A DNA stretch of 64,000 bases from NCBI GenBank assembly GCA_016195565.1, contig JACPZK010000006.1, positions 94,900-158,899 of the forward strand, given 5' to 3'. The translations under genes and the position numbers were made by a program. The first letter of the stretch is position 1. Every line of letters starts with the position of its first letter. The DNA comes from Nitrospirota bacterium (GTDB taxonomy: Bacteria; Nitrospirota; Thermodesulfovibrionia; Thermodesulfovibrionales; UBA1546). Of the stretch, positions 42,781 through 51,938 are shown one piece after another. The notes beneath the pieces are model-generated. The model ran no database searches, was not told the origin of the DNA, and saw only the letters and a list, made by a program, of their open reading frames with translations.

Positions 42781-44007
42781 ATGACCGGAAAAACAGTTCT
42801 TGTAATTGACACGGATGCTGAAACAACACAGCAGATTGTATCAATACTTGAAGCGGAAGATTATCTTGTTTTTACTGCCCCAAACAAAGATATTGGACTT
42901 GCGATGGCAAAGAAAGTAAACCCTTCCCTGATATTTGTAAATCCTGCCCTGTCGGGCGCAAGCGGTTTAGAGGTCTGCAAGACAATACATGGCACAGAGC
43001 AGCTTAAAGATATTCCTATAGTTGTACTCTCTTCGTTTGAAGGTGCAATGGATCCGCGCTATGCCGAAGTATACGGCATTGTTGATTCCCTTAAAAAGCC
43101 CTTCACTACGAAAGAACTCATCTCAAAAACAGGGAATGTTCTATCAATGGAATATGGCGATATCCAAACAAATGCTTTTCAGGATTTTCCGTCAGGCAAG
43201 ACAGAAGAAACAATTGAATTTGGCGCGGCTGAAGAAACTGTTGTGATGAAACAGCAGACGCAGGAACGGCAAAAAATGCCTGCTGAAGAATTTGACGCCT
43301 CAGAGAAAACCATGGTTAGGATGGGAAAAGAGACGCCTGAACCTTTTGAAAAAACTATGGTTGAAAACATTCCATACATGGAACCTGAGGAAATTTTGAA
43401 AGGGGAACCTGAAAGGCCTTATAAATTTAAAACAAGCTTAAGGAGGAGGGGTATGAGAAGCAGATTATTTGTTCCTCTTATTGTCGCGCTTGCAATTATC
43501 CTGATTATCGGCGCAGGGGTTGGATTTATCCTGTACAAAGAAAACCTGCTGCCGTGGCTGAAATCTTCAACGTCAGTTCCTGTTAAACCGGTACCGGCGG
43601 AAAAAGCAGCGGTTACTCCTAATGAACCGCAAAAACCTATGGGTGAGATTCCGGAAAACAAGCCCGCGGCTCCAGCTGCTCCTGCAAAACCATCGGAAAT
43701 GCCGTCTGTCAGCAACTCAGTTCCTGCTGCCCCGGCAACAGCGCCCAAGCCTGAACCAAAATCAGCAGGAAAAATAATTTATCATGTCCAGCTCGGCGCA
43801 TTTAAAAGCACAAATAATGCGGAAGCCCTCGCAAAAGATTATAAAGCCAAGGGCTATCAAACCTTTGTACAAAAAAGCGCAGGAAAGGATAAGGAACCAC
43901 TTTACAGAGTTCTAATCGGCAAATTTGAGAATAAGAAAGAGGCCGTCAAACTTGCGCATAGTATTGAGGTTAAAGAAAAGACAAAGGCGGTTATCTTCAA
44001 GGAATAG
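42781..44007 (+). CDS. Pseudo-receiver, membrane-spanning SPOR-domain protein
   Basis: 408 residues. The first 120 form a receiver-like domain (VLVIDTDAETTQQ), but the phosphoacceptor Asp is replaced by Asn (LIFVNPALSGASG), so phosphorylation is unlikely. A linker with repeated EET/EKTMV words follows. A membrane helix (LFVPLIVALAIILIIGAGVGFIL, given in part) lies around 230-250, then a Pro/Ala-rich periplasmic stretch. A SPOR domain (IIYHVQLGAFKSTNNAEALA) ends the protein. SPOR domains bind denuded septal glycan, which amidases create, so this links the MamK-like filament and the amidase to division sites. Confidence 0.85.
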   Translation: MTGKTVLVIDTDAETTQQIVSILEAEDYLVFTAPNKDIGLAMAKKVNPSLIFVNPALSGASGLEVCKTIHGTEQLKDIPIVVLSSFEGAMDPRYAEVYGIVDSLKKPFTTKELISKTGNVLSMEYGDIQTNAFQDFPSGKTEETIEFGAAEETVVMKQQTQERQKMPAEEFDASEKTMVRMGKETPEPFEKTMVENIPYMEPEEILKGEPERPYKFKTSLRRRGMRSRLFVPLIVALAIILIIGAGVGFILYKENLLPWLKSSTSVPVKPVPAEKAAVTPNEPQKPMGEIPENKPAAPAAPAKPSEMPSVSNSVPAAPATAPKPEPKSAGKIIYHVQLGAFKSTNNAEALAKDYKAKGYQTFVQKSAGKDKEPLYRVLIGKFENKKEAVKLAHSIEVKEKTKAVIFKE

Positions 44008-44008
44008 C

Positions 44009-44599
44009 TCAACGCTTCACTATGTTTTCTATGCCGATGCGTATCATCATAACAGCTATTGATGCAAGCAATATAGCCATTATCTTTGATATTGCCGCAA
44101 TCCCGCCCCTGCCGAACAATTTCGTAATTGCCGCAGCCTTGATAAATGAGAAATACACAACAACAAGGTTTAATACAAGAGAGCCAAGCGTCGGCAGAAT
44201 GCCGTAATGGTCCACAAGCACTAAAAGAGTGGCAAGCACTGCCGGGCCTATAATCAACGGTACCGCTATCGGCACAACACCCATCCTGCCTGAGGGCCTT
44301 CTCCTTTCCTCGCTGTGTTTTACTATGTCAAGGATTGCAAAGACAAGAAGCACCAGCCCGCCGGCAATCTTAAAATCATTTGCTGTGATGCCGAGTATCC
44401 TGAATATTGCCTCTCCCAAGGCAACAAATGCCAGGCTCACTGCAAGGGCTGTAAGTATGGACTCTCTAACAATTGCATTGTTCTTAGCTTTTGACATGCC
44501 TTCTGTGATTGATATGAAAATGGGGAGAACAACAAAAATATCTATTGCCACAAAGATAGGGATAAAGGTATTAATCAGCGCTTTTAAAAAATTTTCCAT
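44009..44599 (-). CDS. MarC family (UPF0056) membrane protein
   Basis: 196 residues with six membrane segments. MENFLKALINTFIPIFVAID is the chosen N terminus, since an in-frame start 75 bp upstream lies in a family A repeat, while AGGAGT stands about 9 bp before ATG 44599. The DIFVVLPIF and LLVFAILDIVKHSE segments and PIAVPLIIGPAVLATLLVL are typical of MarC. Function unknown; the family was wrongly linked to multiple antibiotic resistance. It reads toward the SPOR gene on the opposite strand. Confidence 0.88.
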   Translation of the reverse strand: MENFLKALINTFIPIFVAIDIFVVLPIFISITEGMSKAKNNAIVRESILTALAVSLAFVALGEAIFRILGITANDFKIAGGLVLLVFAILDIVKHSEERRRPSGRMGVVPIAVPLIIGPAVLATLLVLVDHYGILPTLGSLVLNLVVVYFSFIKAAAITKLFGRGGIAAISKIMAILLASIAVMMIRIGIENIVKR

Positions 44600-44632
44600 A
44601 AGATAAGACTCCTGAAAACTCCCATGTTTTGA

Positions 44633-44721
44633 TGTCATTGCGAGGAGCGATAGCGACGTGGCAATCTCTAACATGTTGTCTTATATGAAAGCGAGATTGC
44701 TTCGCTTCGCTCGCAATGACA
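44633..44721. repeat. Dispersed palindromic repeat, family A (copy 5)
   Basis: TGTCATTGCGAGGAGCGATA at the left and TTCGCTCGCAATGACA at the right, near identical to copy 3. CCATG and CATGG outside it extend the hairpin. It lies directly upstream of marC and supplies its false N-terminal extension. Confidence 0.9.
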
Positions 44722-44781
44722 CTTTTTCCATGGATCTCAAGTTGACTATACCACCCTTAAATCTATAAAGGCAAACGCTTC

Positions 44782-46485
44782 TCACTCAGGGATATTTCGA
44801 AGCCCCTCCACCGCCCTGTTATTTGACGGATCAATCTTTATTGCTTTTTCAAAACTGCTTCTTGCCCTCTGCCGGAACCCAAGCTGAACATAAATGTGTC
44901 CTGCATCAGTAAGATAGGCAGGATTGGAAGGAGCAAGTTCTACTGCCCTTTCCAACGCCCTTCCCGCTTCTTTAAACCTCTTAAGCCTGATAAGTGTCAG
45001 CCCGTAATAATAATGATACTCTGCTACGGCGTTATCAAGATATACAGCCTGCCCGAAAAGCTGGAAGGCCTCAGAATAATTTTCTTTCCTGAATTCCGCT
45101 TTACCTTCTGCAAACATGGACCTTGCGCTCTCCTCCTTATCCGGAACAGCCGTTGTCTTATGTGTTAAACGGTTATCATAGTCTTTTCTCTTCTGAGAGC
45201 TTGAAAGGGTTGTATAGGCTGCTGCTATATATGAAAAAATTGCATTTAATTTCCATTTTACCGCAGGTGAATTAATATAAAAATGCCTGTCGGGATGAAA
45301 CTCTTTGGCTGCTTTATAGTATGCCCTTTTTATATCATCAACCGAGGCCCATTGTTTAACTTCCAAAATGCCGTAATAGCCCATTGCCTCATGGCCGCTG
45401 TATATCTTTTCTACCCTGCTCATAAATTCTTCGTCTATTTTAATCTCACGCTCTTCCATGATATCAGCAGCAGAAAACCCTGCTTCAATCACTACGTCCT
45501 CCCCTTTTACCTCTATAAGCCTTATGCTCAGGAGTGCACAAATCACCTTCAGCGTTTCAGGCACATCACTCTGCGATAAAGAAACAATGTCCTTTATCGC
45601 AGCCCTGCCGTCAACAAAAGACAATATCCTTTTATCTTTTTCATTCAGCTCTATGTCCTGAAAAAGGTTCAGGGGGTTTGAGGAGAAACAGAGGACTGCA
45701 TCCATCGGCACACACAAGAGGTTGAATATCTTCTGAGGGTTAGCAATCCTTTTTATCCCGCGATAAATAAGGTTTGCTGCGCTCAATTTAAGGGTTATCA
45801 CCTCATCAGAGGGGAGCGGCCCTTCCTTAAATTTAAATTCAAAACTGCTGCCCTCAAGGCTAAAGAGACTCAAAATAATATTTTCAACCTGTCGTCTTAC
45901 TACCCAGACCAGCTCCTGCGGCTTGAGATAACCGAGCCTGACGAGTATCGCGCCCTGCTTTTTGCCCGTCTCTTTCAGGAGTTCAACTGACTTATTATAC
46001 TGCTCAAGATTTATCTTTCCAGCTTTGAGAAGAATCTCACCGAGCCTGTCATTGTCCTGATTTGATGAAGAAAAAATCATATCGCCGTCTTTTATATATA
46101 CTTTTTTTATGATAGTATCGTTTTCAACCTTTAGCACGCCTGTCTTATGACTCCTCTGCAGTCCTATGAGCACATCAGATAGAGAGTAATCCTCTAAATT
46201 GCCTCTACGCGACGCATCATCTCTTTTTATGCCAACCGTAAGCCCCTGAGGTGTCTTTTGAATCCATGCAACCTCCCCCTTTGCGTCTAAATCAGGATTA
46301 TCCATGTGCACATTAACAAGCGCGCCTTTTGTAATATGCTGGCTATTTTCAACAACTGCTCCGATTCCATCAAATGAGTAATCTACGGCATTGGCATTAT
46401 ACGCCCTTCCGTTAATATCCAGTTTAAGGGATGCTTTTGTGCGGTATCGTTTGAAGTTTCTTTTATCTTTTCCGGCTGCAGTCAT
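44782..46485 (-). CDS. PilZ-PATAN(DUF4388)-DnaJ-TPR composite regulator
   Basis: 567 residues in four parts. Residues 8-85 are a PilZ domain with RNFKRYR and DYSFDGIG, the two c-di-GMP binding motifs. A DUF4388/PATAN domain (LEDYSLSDVLIGLQRSHKTG) and its helical extension follow. About 380-440 is a J-domain (GYYGILEVKQWASVDDIKRAYY) with the HPD tripeptide intact (EFHPDRHF). The last 120 residues are TPR repeats. The HPD suggests real DnaK stimulation. A fusion of a second-messenger sensor with a chaperone recruiter is unusual. Partners are unknown. Confidence 0.85.
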   Translation of the reverse strand: MTAAGKDKRNFKRYRTKASLKLDINGRAYNANAVDYSFDGIGAVVENSQHITKGALVNVHMDNPDLDAKGEVAWIQKTPQGLTVGIKRDDASRRGNLEDYSLSDVLIGLQRSHKTGVLKVENDTIIKKVYIKDGDMIFSSSNQDNDRLGEILLKAGKINLEQYNKSVELLKETGKKQGAILVRLGYLKPQELVWVVRRQVENIILSLFSLEGSSFEFKFKEGPLPSDEVITLKLSAANLIYRGIKRIANPQKIFNLLCVPMDAVLCFSSNPLNLFQDIELNEKDKRILSFVDGRAAIKDIVSLSQSDVPETLKVICALLSIRLIEVKGEDVVIEAGFSAADIMEEREIKIDEEFMSRVEKIYSGHEAMGYYGILEVKQWASVDDIKRAYYKAAKEFHPDRHFYINSPAVKWKLNAIFSYIAAAYTTLSSSQKRKDYDNRLTHKTTAVPDKEESARSMFAEGKAEFRKENYSEAFQLFGQAVYLDNAVAEYHYYYGLTLIRLKRFKEAGRALERAVELAPSNPAYLTDAGHIYVQLGFRQRARSSFEKAIKIDPSNNRAVEGLRNIPE

Positions 46486-46654
46486 AGCGATATGATAATA
46501 TCATTACCTATAAAAACTCAACATACACGCCGCCGCCCACACCCCTGTGCCCGGGCGTCTTGTTGACAACAGAACATGAGGGTGGTTATAATTTTTTAAC
46601 ATGATAGCTGTCCCGATAATATCGGGATATGCATAATTTTAAGGAGCAAAAGGA

Positions 46655-47704
46655 ATGGGCAGCAGAGAATTTGATGCCATAACTCCTGAAGGCTTGATAA
46701 ACAGGCTTCATACACACGAGCCGTCCAGCACCCATACTAAGCACAAACAGGGCGCAGAACCGCTTAATACTGAGGTCATAAGAGAAAGGTTTTTAAATGC
46801 CCTAAAAGAGATAGCATATCTTGAAAAGGCATTAGAAGAGCAAAATACAGCATTAGCATCAACAGCAGAAGAAAAAGACAGGCTCTTCCACGCATTGAAC
46901 AAGGCCTTTGAGGATAAGAAAAGACTTCAGGACAGGATTGCAGACATTGATATAGTAAGAAACATGGAGATAGTGGACTTTAAGGCAGGACTTGACAAAC
47001 TGAGAGATGAACGGGACTTCCTGCTTAAAGAAAAAGATGAACTCATAGAGGATATTTATAAAAGAGACAAGACTATTGAAGAACTGAAATACACGATTGA
47101 GAAAAAAGGACTTCAGCTTCAGGAAAGCCAGGCAGACATGGATACCGCGCTTGAGGCTATGAGAAAAACCGAGTTAAAGTGTAAAGAGCTTGAAACACGC
47201 TATAAAGCAGTCGAACAAAGACAGGCCGGCTTTGTGGAAACGTCCCCTTTAATATTGAATAACCTGCCCCAAGATACAGAAGCAGAGCCTGAACACCCCA
47301 ATAAAATAGAGTATCTCAATAATACACTCGCTGCCTTAAAAACAGAAATTGATGAAAAAACAGCAGAAAACGTTTTTCTCAGAAATGAGATATCATTAAA
47401 CCTAACAGACAGCGACAGCATAGCTGATGAAACATCAGAGGCGGAGGATATAAGCCTCAAACTGGCATTAGCCGCCGGCAGAGACGCCGCGCCGCCGCGA
47501 GAAGAAAAGGCTGCAAAAAAACTCTCATCAGATAAAAAACTGCTCTATGTCAAATCTCCGAAAGACACGGAGTCAGGCTCACAATTCTCAGGAAAGATTA
47601 TATACACAGCGCCAGCCGCAGATATAAAAAAGAAGGCGCTCAGAATAGCCATCCTGTTTGTTCTCGGTGCAGCAGGCATATTCCTGGCATACAAATTTTT
47701 TTAA
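46655..47704 (+). CDS. Tail-anchored coiled-coil protein
   Basis: 349 residues. About 45-250 is Glu/Lys/Leu-rich with heptad character (coiled coil), followed by a variable linker. The last 20 residues are one membrane helix (IAILFVLGAAGIFLAYKFF), so the protein is tail-anchored with the coil in the cytoplasm. I do not recognise a family. An AAGGA site precedes ATG 46655. It diverges from the PilZ-TPR gene across 169 bp containing a small TCCCGATAATATCGGGA hairpin, so the two may be co-regulated. Confidence 0.75.
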   Translation: MGSREFDAITPEGLINRLHTHEPSSTHTKHKQGAEPLNTEVIRERFLNALKEIAYLEKALEEQNTALASTAEEKDRLFHALNKAFEDKKRLQDRIADIDIVRNMEIVDFKAGLDKLRDERDFLLKEKDELIEDIYKRDKTIEELKYTIEKKGLQLQESQADMDTALEAMRKTELKCKELETRYKAVEQRQAGFVETSPLILNNLPQDTEAEPEHPNKIEYLNNTLAALKTEIDEKTAENVFLRNEISLNLTDSDSIADETSEAEDISLKLALAAGRDAAPPREEKAAKKLSSDKKLLYVKSPKDTESGSQFSGKIIYTAPAADIKKKALRIAILFVLGAAGIFLAYKFF

Positions 47705-47775
47705 CCATCCTCAAGTTGCATACCCGGCAGGTTTCATGAGACAGCAAGGTTCGGAGGAAAAGAACTCACAACCCA

Positions 47776-48072
47776 TTATCCGCAGCAGTTACTTCCTGAC
47801 TCAACACCGCAGTCACAGGAAGGCGGCCCTCCTGTTATCATGCCGTTAATTATTGCCGCTGCACAGCCTACTCCTGAATTAACGTTTATAGCTCCGAATT
47901 CACAGTTGTTAGCGCACGCTCCGCACTCCATGCATCTGTCCCTATCAGTAATAAAAACCTTTTTGTCCTGTAGCAAAAAAACTCCATGAGGGCATACCTC
48001 AACACATTTGCCGCAGCCTGTGCATTTCTCTTGAAAAAATTCAAGTGTCACAACATCAGCTATATATTTCAT
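47776..48072 (-). CDS. hgcB: HgcB ferredoxin of mercury methylation
   Basis: 98 residues from the ATG at 48072 (MKYIADVVTLEFF), which has GGAAGGA 8 bp ahead; an ATG three codons earlier abuts that site and is less likely. It has two ferredoxin motifs, CTGCGKCVEVCPHG and CMECGACANNCEFG; the second is the conserved HgcB signature. A C-terminal Cys pair (SNCCG) is also conserved in HgcB and is thought to handle Hg or reduce the HgcA corrinoid. It follows hgcA by 24 bp on the same strand. Confidence 0.94.
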   Translation of the reverse strand: MKYIADVVTLEFFQEKCTGCGKCVEVCPHGVFLLQDKKVFITDRDRCMECGACANNCEFGAINVNSGVGCAAAIINGMITGGPPSCDCGVESGSNCCG

Positions 48073-48096
48073 ATAAACCATCCTTCCATATTTGCT

Positions 48097-49194
48097 TTAT
48101 ATGATTCCCCACTGCGAGAGTTTGTATATAATTAATATTAACAAAGATAGGGCTGTCGCAGTCAAATAAACAGGAACACCTATCTTAAGTTCTTTCTTAA
48201 CGCCTGACATGCTTGTAAAGGTTGTAGAGCCTGTGAACTGAAGCGCTATGTATGAACTTGCAAAAGGGAAAAAGATATATGCTGCTGCGAGAGGCAGCAG
48301 GCTTTTATAATACGAAAGTTCAATTCCCTTCATTAAAGCAAATACCGCAATTACGCCTGTCAGCCACCCCTTAACAGCAAAGGACCTGAACGGAATAAAA
48401 GGAAGCAAAAGAGGAGTTATGAAGGCGCCAATAAAAACAGACATCAATCCCAAAATCAGAAATGGCAGGCCCCCTTCCCAGGCGTCTTTAAACAGAATGC
48501 CTGACGGCTGGATTCCAAACAAAATCAGCACAATCAGGCCAAATAGCGGAAACTTTTTCATGGCAGGATTTATCTCCATGGGCGTAAGTACAAGCCTGTC
48601 CAGCATATTAAACCGCACCAACCGCATCTCAGGCGTTTTGATATACCCTGCCCTGATATAAGCAGAGATGTCTTTTGCATGAGCAGGCCCGAAGTAAACC
48701 CTGAAGCCTGTTCTTTGCTGAACTATCCGCGCATTGACCCCTACTGCGCCAAGCTGCGGGATAATTATTCTTCTGCGAGTGACTACGTTGTGCAGGTTAG
48801 TTTCTTTGATGCGGTTGATAAGTTCATTTGTCCCGAACGTGCCTTTGCCGGCTGCGCACCAGACATTGATGCCCTTTGTATCAAGAACAATTATCCAGGC
48901 ATTCAGCCCTCTTAATTCCCTTCTCAATATGTCAAAGCTCAGCTTGTAGTTTGCGGTAACAAAAACATCTGATGCTTCATCAGGCTCACCAACAGCATAC
49001 AATCCCGGGTTAACCGTATATCTCATACGGAAAGAACTCACCCTGCACTTAATCTCTCCCCAGTAATCCTTCCATGTCCAGTCCGGTTCAACCTTGCTGA
49101 ACACTCTCCTCGGCGAGTCACCCAAGGCGACAGGCTGTCCAGCCGCTTTTTTTACCGCAGTTGGCGGCAAGAAAGATAATTTTTCAATTCCCAT
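48097..49194 (-). CDS. hgcA: HgcA corrinoid protein of mercury methylation
   Basis: 365 residues. The corrinoid-binding domain carries the cap-helix motif NVWCAAGKG, with Cys113 as the expected lower cobalt ligand. Five membrane segments follow (about residues 175-365). These two halves define HgcA; ordinary CFeSP lacks both the Cys cap helix and the membrane part. HgcA methylates Hg(II) using a methyl group that is believed to come from methyl-H4folate. The acs genes in the window supply related chemistry. AAAGGAGC lies before ATG 49194. It is divergent from mutS, with no ArsR gene adjacent. Confidence 0.95.
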   Translation of the reverse strand: MGIEKLSFLPPTAVKKAAGQPVALGDSPRRVFSKVEPDWTWKDYWGEIKCRVSSFRMRYTVNPGLYAVGEPDEASDVFVTANYKLSFDILRRELRGLNAWIIVLDTKGINVWCAAGKGTFGTNELINRIKETNLHNVVTRRRIIIPQLGAVGVNARIVQQRTGFRVYFGPAHAKDISAYIRAGYIKTPEMRLVRFNMLDRLVLTPMEINPAMKKFPLFGLIVLILFGIQPSGILFKDAWEGGLPFLILGLMSVFIGAFITPLLLPFIPFRSFAVKGWLTGVIAVFALMKGIELSYYKSLLPLAAAYIFFPFASSYIALQFTGSTTFTSMSGVKKELKIGVPVYLTATALSLLILIIYKLSQWGII

Positions 49195-49346
49195 TCTGCT
49201 TTGCTCCTTTTCTATGCCCTTTATCGCCAGAAAGTTACAGCCCCATTTTCTACTTTAAAACAGTATAATATATTTTGCCATATCTTATATTTTCTTTTGT
49301 ACTTTTGTATTGCATTTCAGTGCCTGATGTTATTAAATATCTAAGT

Positions 49347-51938
49347 ATGTCTGAACTGACCCCTGTAATGAAACAATACTCAAACATCAAAGAGAAATAT
49401 AAGGACTGTATCCTTATGTTCAGGCTCGGAGATTTCTATGAGATGTTCGGCGAGGATGCAAAGACAGCGTCAAAGATACTCCAGATTGCCCTGACATCAA
49501 GAGACAAATCAAAAGAAGAGCCTGTTCCGATGTGCGGCTTCCCGCATTTCGCCTCTGAAACATATATAACAAAGCTGATTAAGGCAGGACACAAGGTCGC
49601 AATATGCGAGCAGATGGAAGACGCCAAAGAGGCAAAGGGCACAGAAAAGGGAATAATACAGAGAGACGTGGTAAGGGTAATAACACCCGGCACACACACA
49701 CCTGAGCATCCCAAGGAAAATAATTATATTGTGAGTTTCTTTCCTGACGGCAAAAAACACGGCATCGCAGCAGCCGATGTATCAACAGGAGAGTTCATTA
49801 TTTATGAAACGGTCGAGCCTATTGAAGACGAATTCAGCAGGTTTGAACCCAAGGAGATCCTATATCCTGACACCCTGAGACAAAATATCCATTACTCGGA
49901 ATCTCTCAAAGACTTTTACGGCACAGCTTATGAAGACTGGGCCTTTGACTATGCAGAAGCATATAAAATTCTCTTAATGCATTTCAAAGTCTCGTCGCTG
50001 GACGGTTACGGATGCGAGGGCCTGTCCGCTGCAATATCCGCTGCCGGCGCGCTTATAAATTATCTCGATAAAACGCAGAAAGGAAATCTGAATTTCAGAA
50101 AAATCTCAACAATAAATCAGACATCTTTTATGTTCCTTGATTCTGCAACGCAGAGAAACCTTGAATTAATCCGCAATCTCAAAATCAGGACGGAGGAGAA
50201 CACTCTCCTGTGGGCCATTGACGAGACACTGACGCCCATGGGGGGAAGATACCTCAGAGGATTAATCCTCAGGCCCTTCATTGACATAAGCGAGATACGC
50301 AAAAGGCAGAATGCCGTAGAGTACCTTTTTGAAGATTACGAACTCATTGAGACACTGCGCAGCAATCTCAGGAAGCTGCAGGACCTCGAAAGGCTTTCAA
50401 ACAGGATTGGGGCAAAAAGCGCAAACCCAAGAGACTTGACAGCAATAAGAAATTCCATAACGCATCTGCCTTCCATAAAGAAAGCGCTTCTTTCTTCAAA
50501 AGACGTATACCTCAAGTCGATAGCAGAAGAAATATCCGAATTCTCTTCACTGAAGTCGTTGATAGAGTCGTCCATCATAGACACGCCTCCGCTCAGCCTC
50601 AGAGACGGAGGAATTATCAGGAATGGCTATAACAAAGAGATTGACAGTCTGAGGAAAATAGCAACAAGCGGGAAAGACTTCATCGCAGAGCTTGAGATGA
50701 GCGAAAAAAAGAAGACGGGGATTTCGTCCCTCAAGGTCGGGTATAACAAAATATTCGGATATTATATTGAGATTACAAATGCAAATCTTGACCAGGTTCC
50801 CGAGCATTATATAAGGAAACAAACCCTCGTGGGCGGAGAAAGATTTATAACGCCTGAGCTTAAAGAATATGAGTCAAAGGTCATAGGCGCAGAGGAAAGG
50901 CTGAAAAATCTTGAGTATCAGGCCTTCAATGAGATACTGAATGAGGCTCAGAAAGAATCGGCGGACCTTGCAAGAACAGCCCATGCCATTGCAGCTTCGG
51001 ATTTTCTGACATCACTGGCAGTTGTAGCAAAAAGGCATAATTACGTAAAGCCGCGTATAGACGAGAGCGGGATAATCGAGATAACGGACGGAAGGCATCC
51101 TGTGCTTGAAAGGATTCCCGGAGAGGAACGGTTTATTCCCAACAATATTTATCTTGATAATGAAAAACAAAGGCTTATGATAATCACAGGTCCCAATATG
51201 GCGGGAAAATCCACATACATGAGGCAGATAGCCCTGACAGTCCTTATGGCGCAGATGGGCGGCTTTGTCCCTGCTTCAGAGGCAAGGATAGGAATAGTTG
51301 ACAGGATATTCACAAGAATCGGGGCGTCTGATTATATAACAAAAGGGCAGAGCACATTTATGGTTGAGATGATAGAGACAGCCAACATACTCAACAATGC
51401 CACATCAAAAAGCCTCATAATCATAGACGAGGTTGGAAGAGGCACAAGCACATTTGACGGGATAAGCATTGCCTGGGCTGTTGCAGAGCATATAGCAAAG
51501 ACAATTAAGGCAAGGACTCTATTTGCAACCCATTACAATGAATTAACAGAACTTGCTATTACACTCGACGGAGTAAAGAACTATAACGTAGTTGTCAAGG
51601 AATGGGGAGACGAAATAATCTTTCTCAGAAAGGTAGAAGAAGGGCCTGCTGATAAAAGCTACGGGATTCAGGTCGCACAGCTTGCAGGGCTTCCATCTGA
51701 AGTAATCCTGCGGGCAAAAGAAGTCCTCACAAACCTTGAGAAAGAGGAACTGGATGAGGCAGGCGAACCGAAATTTGCATCCCACAAACAGAAAAAGAGA
51801 ACGGTCCAACTTGACCTTTTTGGAGCAAGAGAGGATTCCCTGCTGTCTGAGTTAATGAACACGGATATGGAAGCGCTATCTCCGGATAATGCATTAAACA
51901 AACTCAAAGAACTGAAGAAAAAGTGGGTAAAGTCCTGA
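49347..51938 (+). CDS. mutS: DNA mismatch repair protein MutS
   Basis: 863 residues counted from MSELTPVMKQY; an in-frame start 72 bp upstream would add a hydrophobic lead not found in MutS. The mismatch-binding FRLGDFYEMFGEDA (Phe-x-Glu) is at about residue 30, followed by the connector, clamp and core. The ATPase has GPNMAGKSTYMRQ (about 620), DEVGRGTSTFDG and ATHYNEL. It recognises mispairs and recruits MutL. mutL is not adjacent. The upstream 150 bp is shared with hgcA and may hold both promoters. Confidence 0.95.
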   Translation: MSELTPVMKQYSNIKEKYKDCILMFRLGDFYEMFGEDAKTASKILQIALTSRDKSKEEPVPMCGFPHFASETYITKLIKAGHKVAICEQMEDAKEAKGTEKGIIQRDVVRVITPGTHTPEHPKENNYIVSFFPDGKKHGIAAADVSTGEFIIYETVEPIEDEFSRFEPKEILYPDTLRQNIHYSESLKDFYGTAYEDWAFDYAEAYKILLMHFKVSSLDGYGCEGLSAAISAAGALINYLDKTQKGNLNFRKISTINQTSFMFLDSATQRNLELIRNLKIRTEENTLLWAIDETLTPMGGRYLRGLILRPFIDISEIRKRQNAVEYLFEDYELIETLRSNLRKLQDLERLSNRIGAKSANPRDLTAIRNSITHLPSIKKALLSSKDVYLKSIAEEISEFSSLKSLIESSIIDTPPLSLRDGGIIRNGYNKEIDSLRKIATSGKDFIAELEMSEKKKTGISSLKVGYNKIFGYYIEITNANLDQVPEHYIRKQTLVGGERFITPELKEYESKVIGAEERLKNLEYQAFNEILNEAQKESADLARTAHAIAASDFLTSLAVVAKRHNYVKPRIDESGIIEITDGRHPVLERIPGEERFIPNNIYLDNEKQRLMIITGPNMAGKSTYMRQIALTVLMAQMGGFVPASEARIGIVDRIFTRIGASDYITKGQSTFMVEMIETANILNNATSKSLIIIDEVGRGTSTFDGISIAWAVAEHIAKTIKARTLFATHYNELTELAITLDGVKNYNVVVKEWGDEIIFLRKVEEGPADKSYGIQVAQLAGLPSEVILRAKEVLTNLEKEELDEAGEPKFASHKQKKRTVQLDLFGAREDSLLSELMNTDMEALSPDNALNKLKELKKKWVKS

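Noticed and set aside
49195-49346. ArsR-type operator upstream of hgcA
   Set aside because: Some hgcAB operons are preceded by an arsR-like gene, but no such gene and no clear dyad is visible in this gap.
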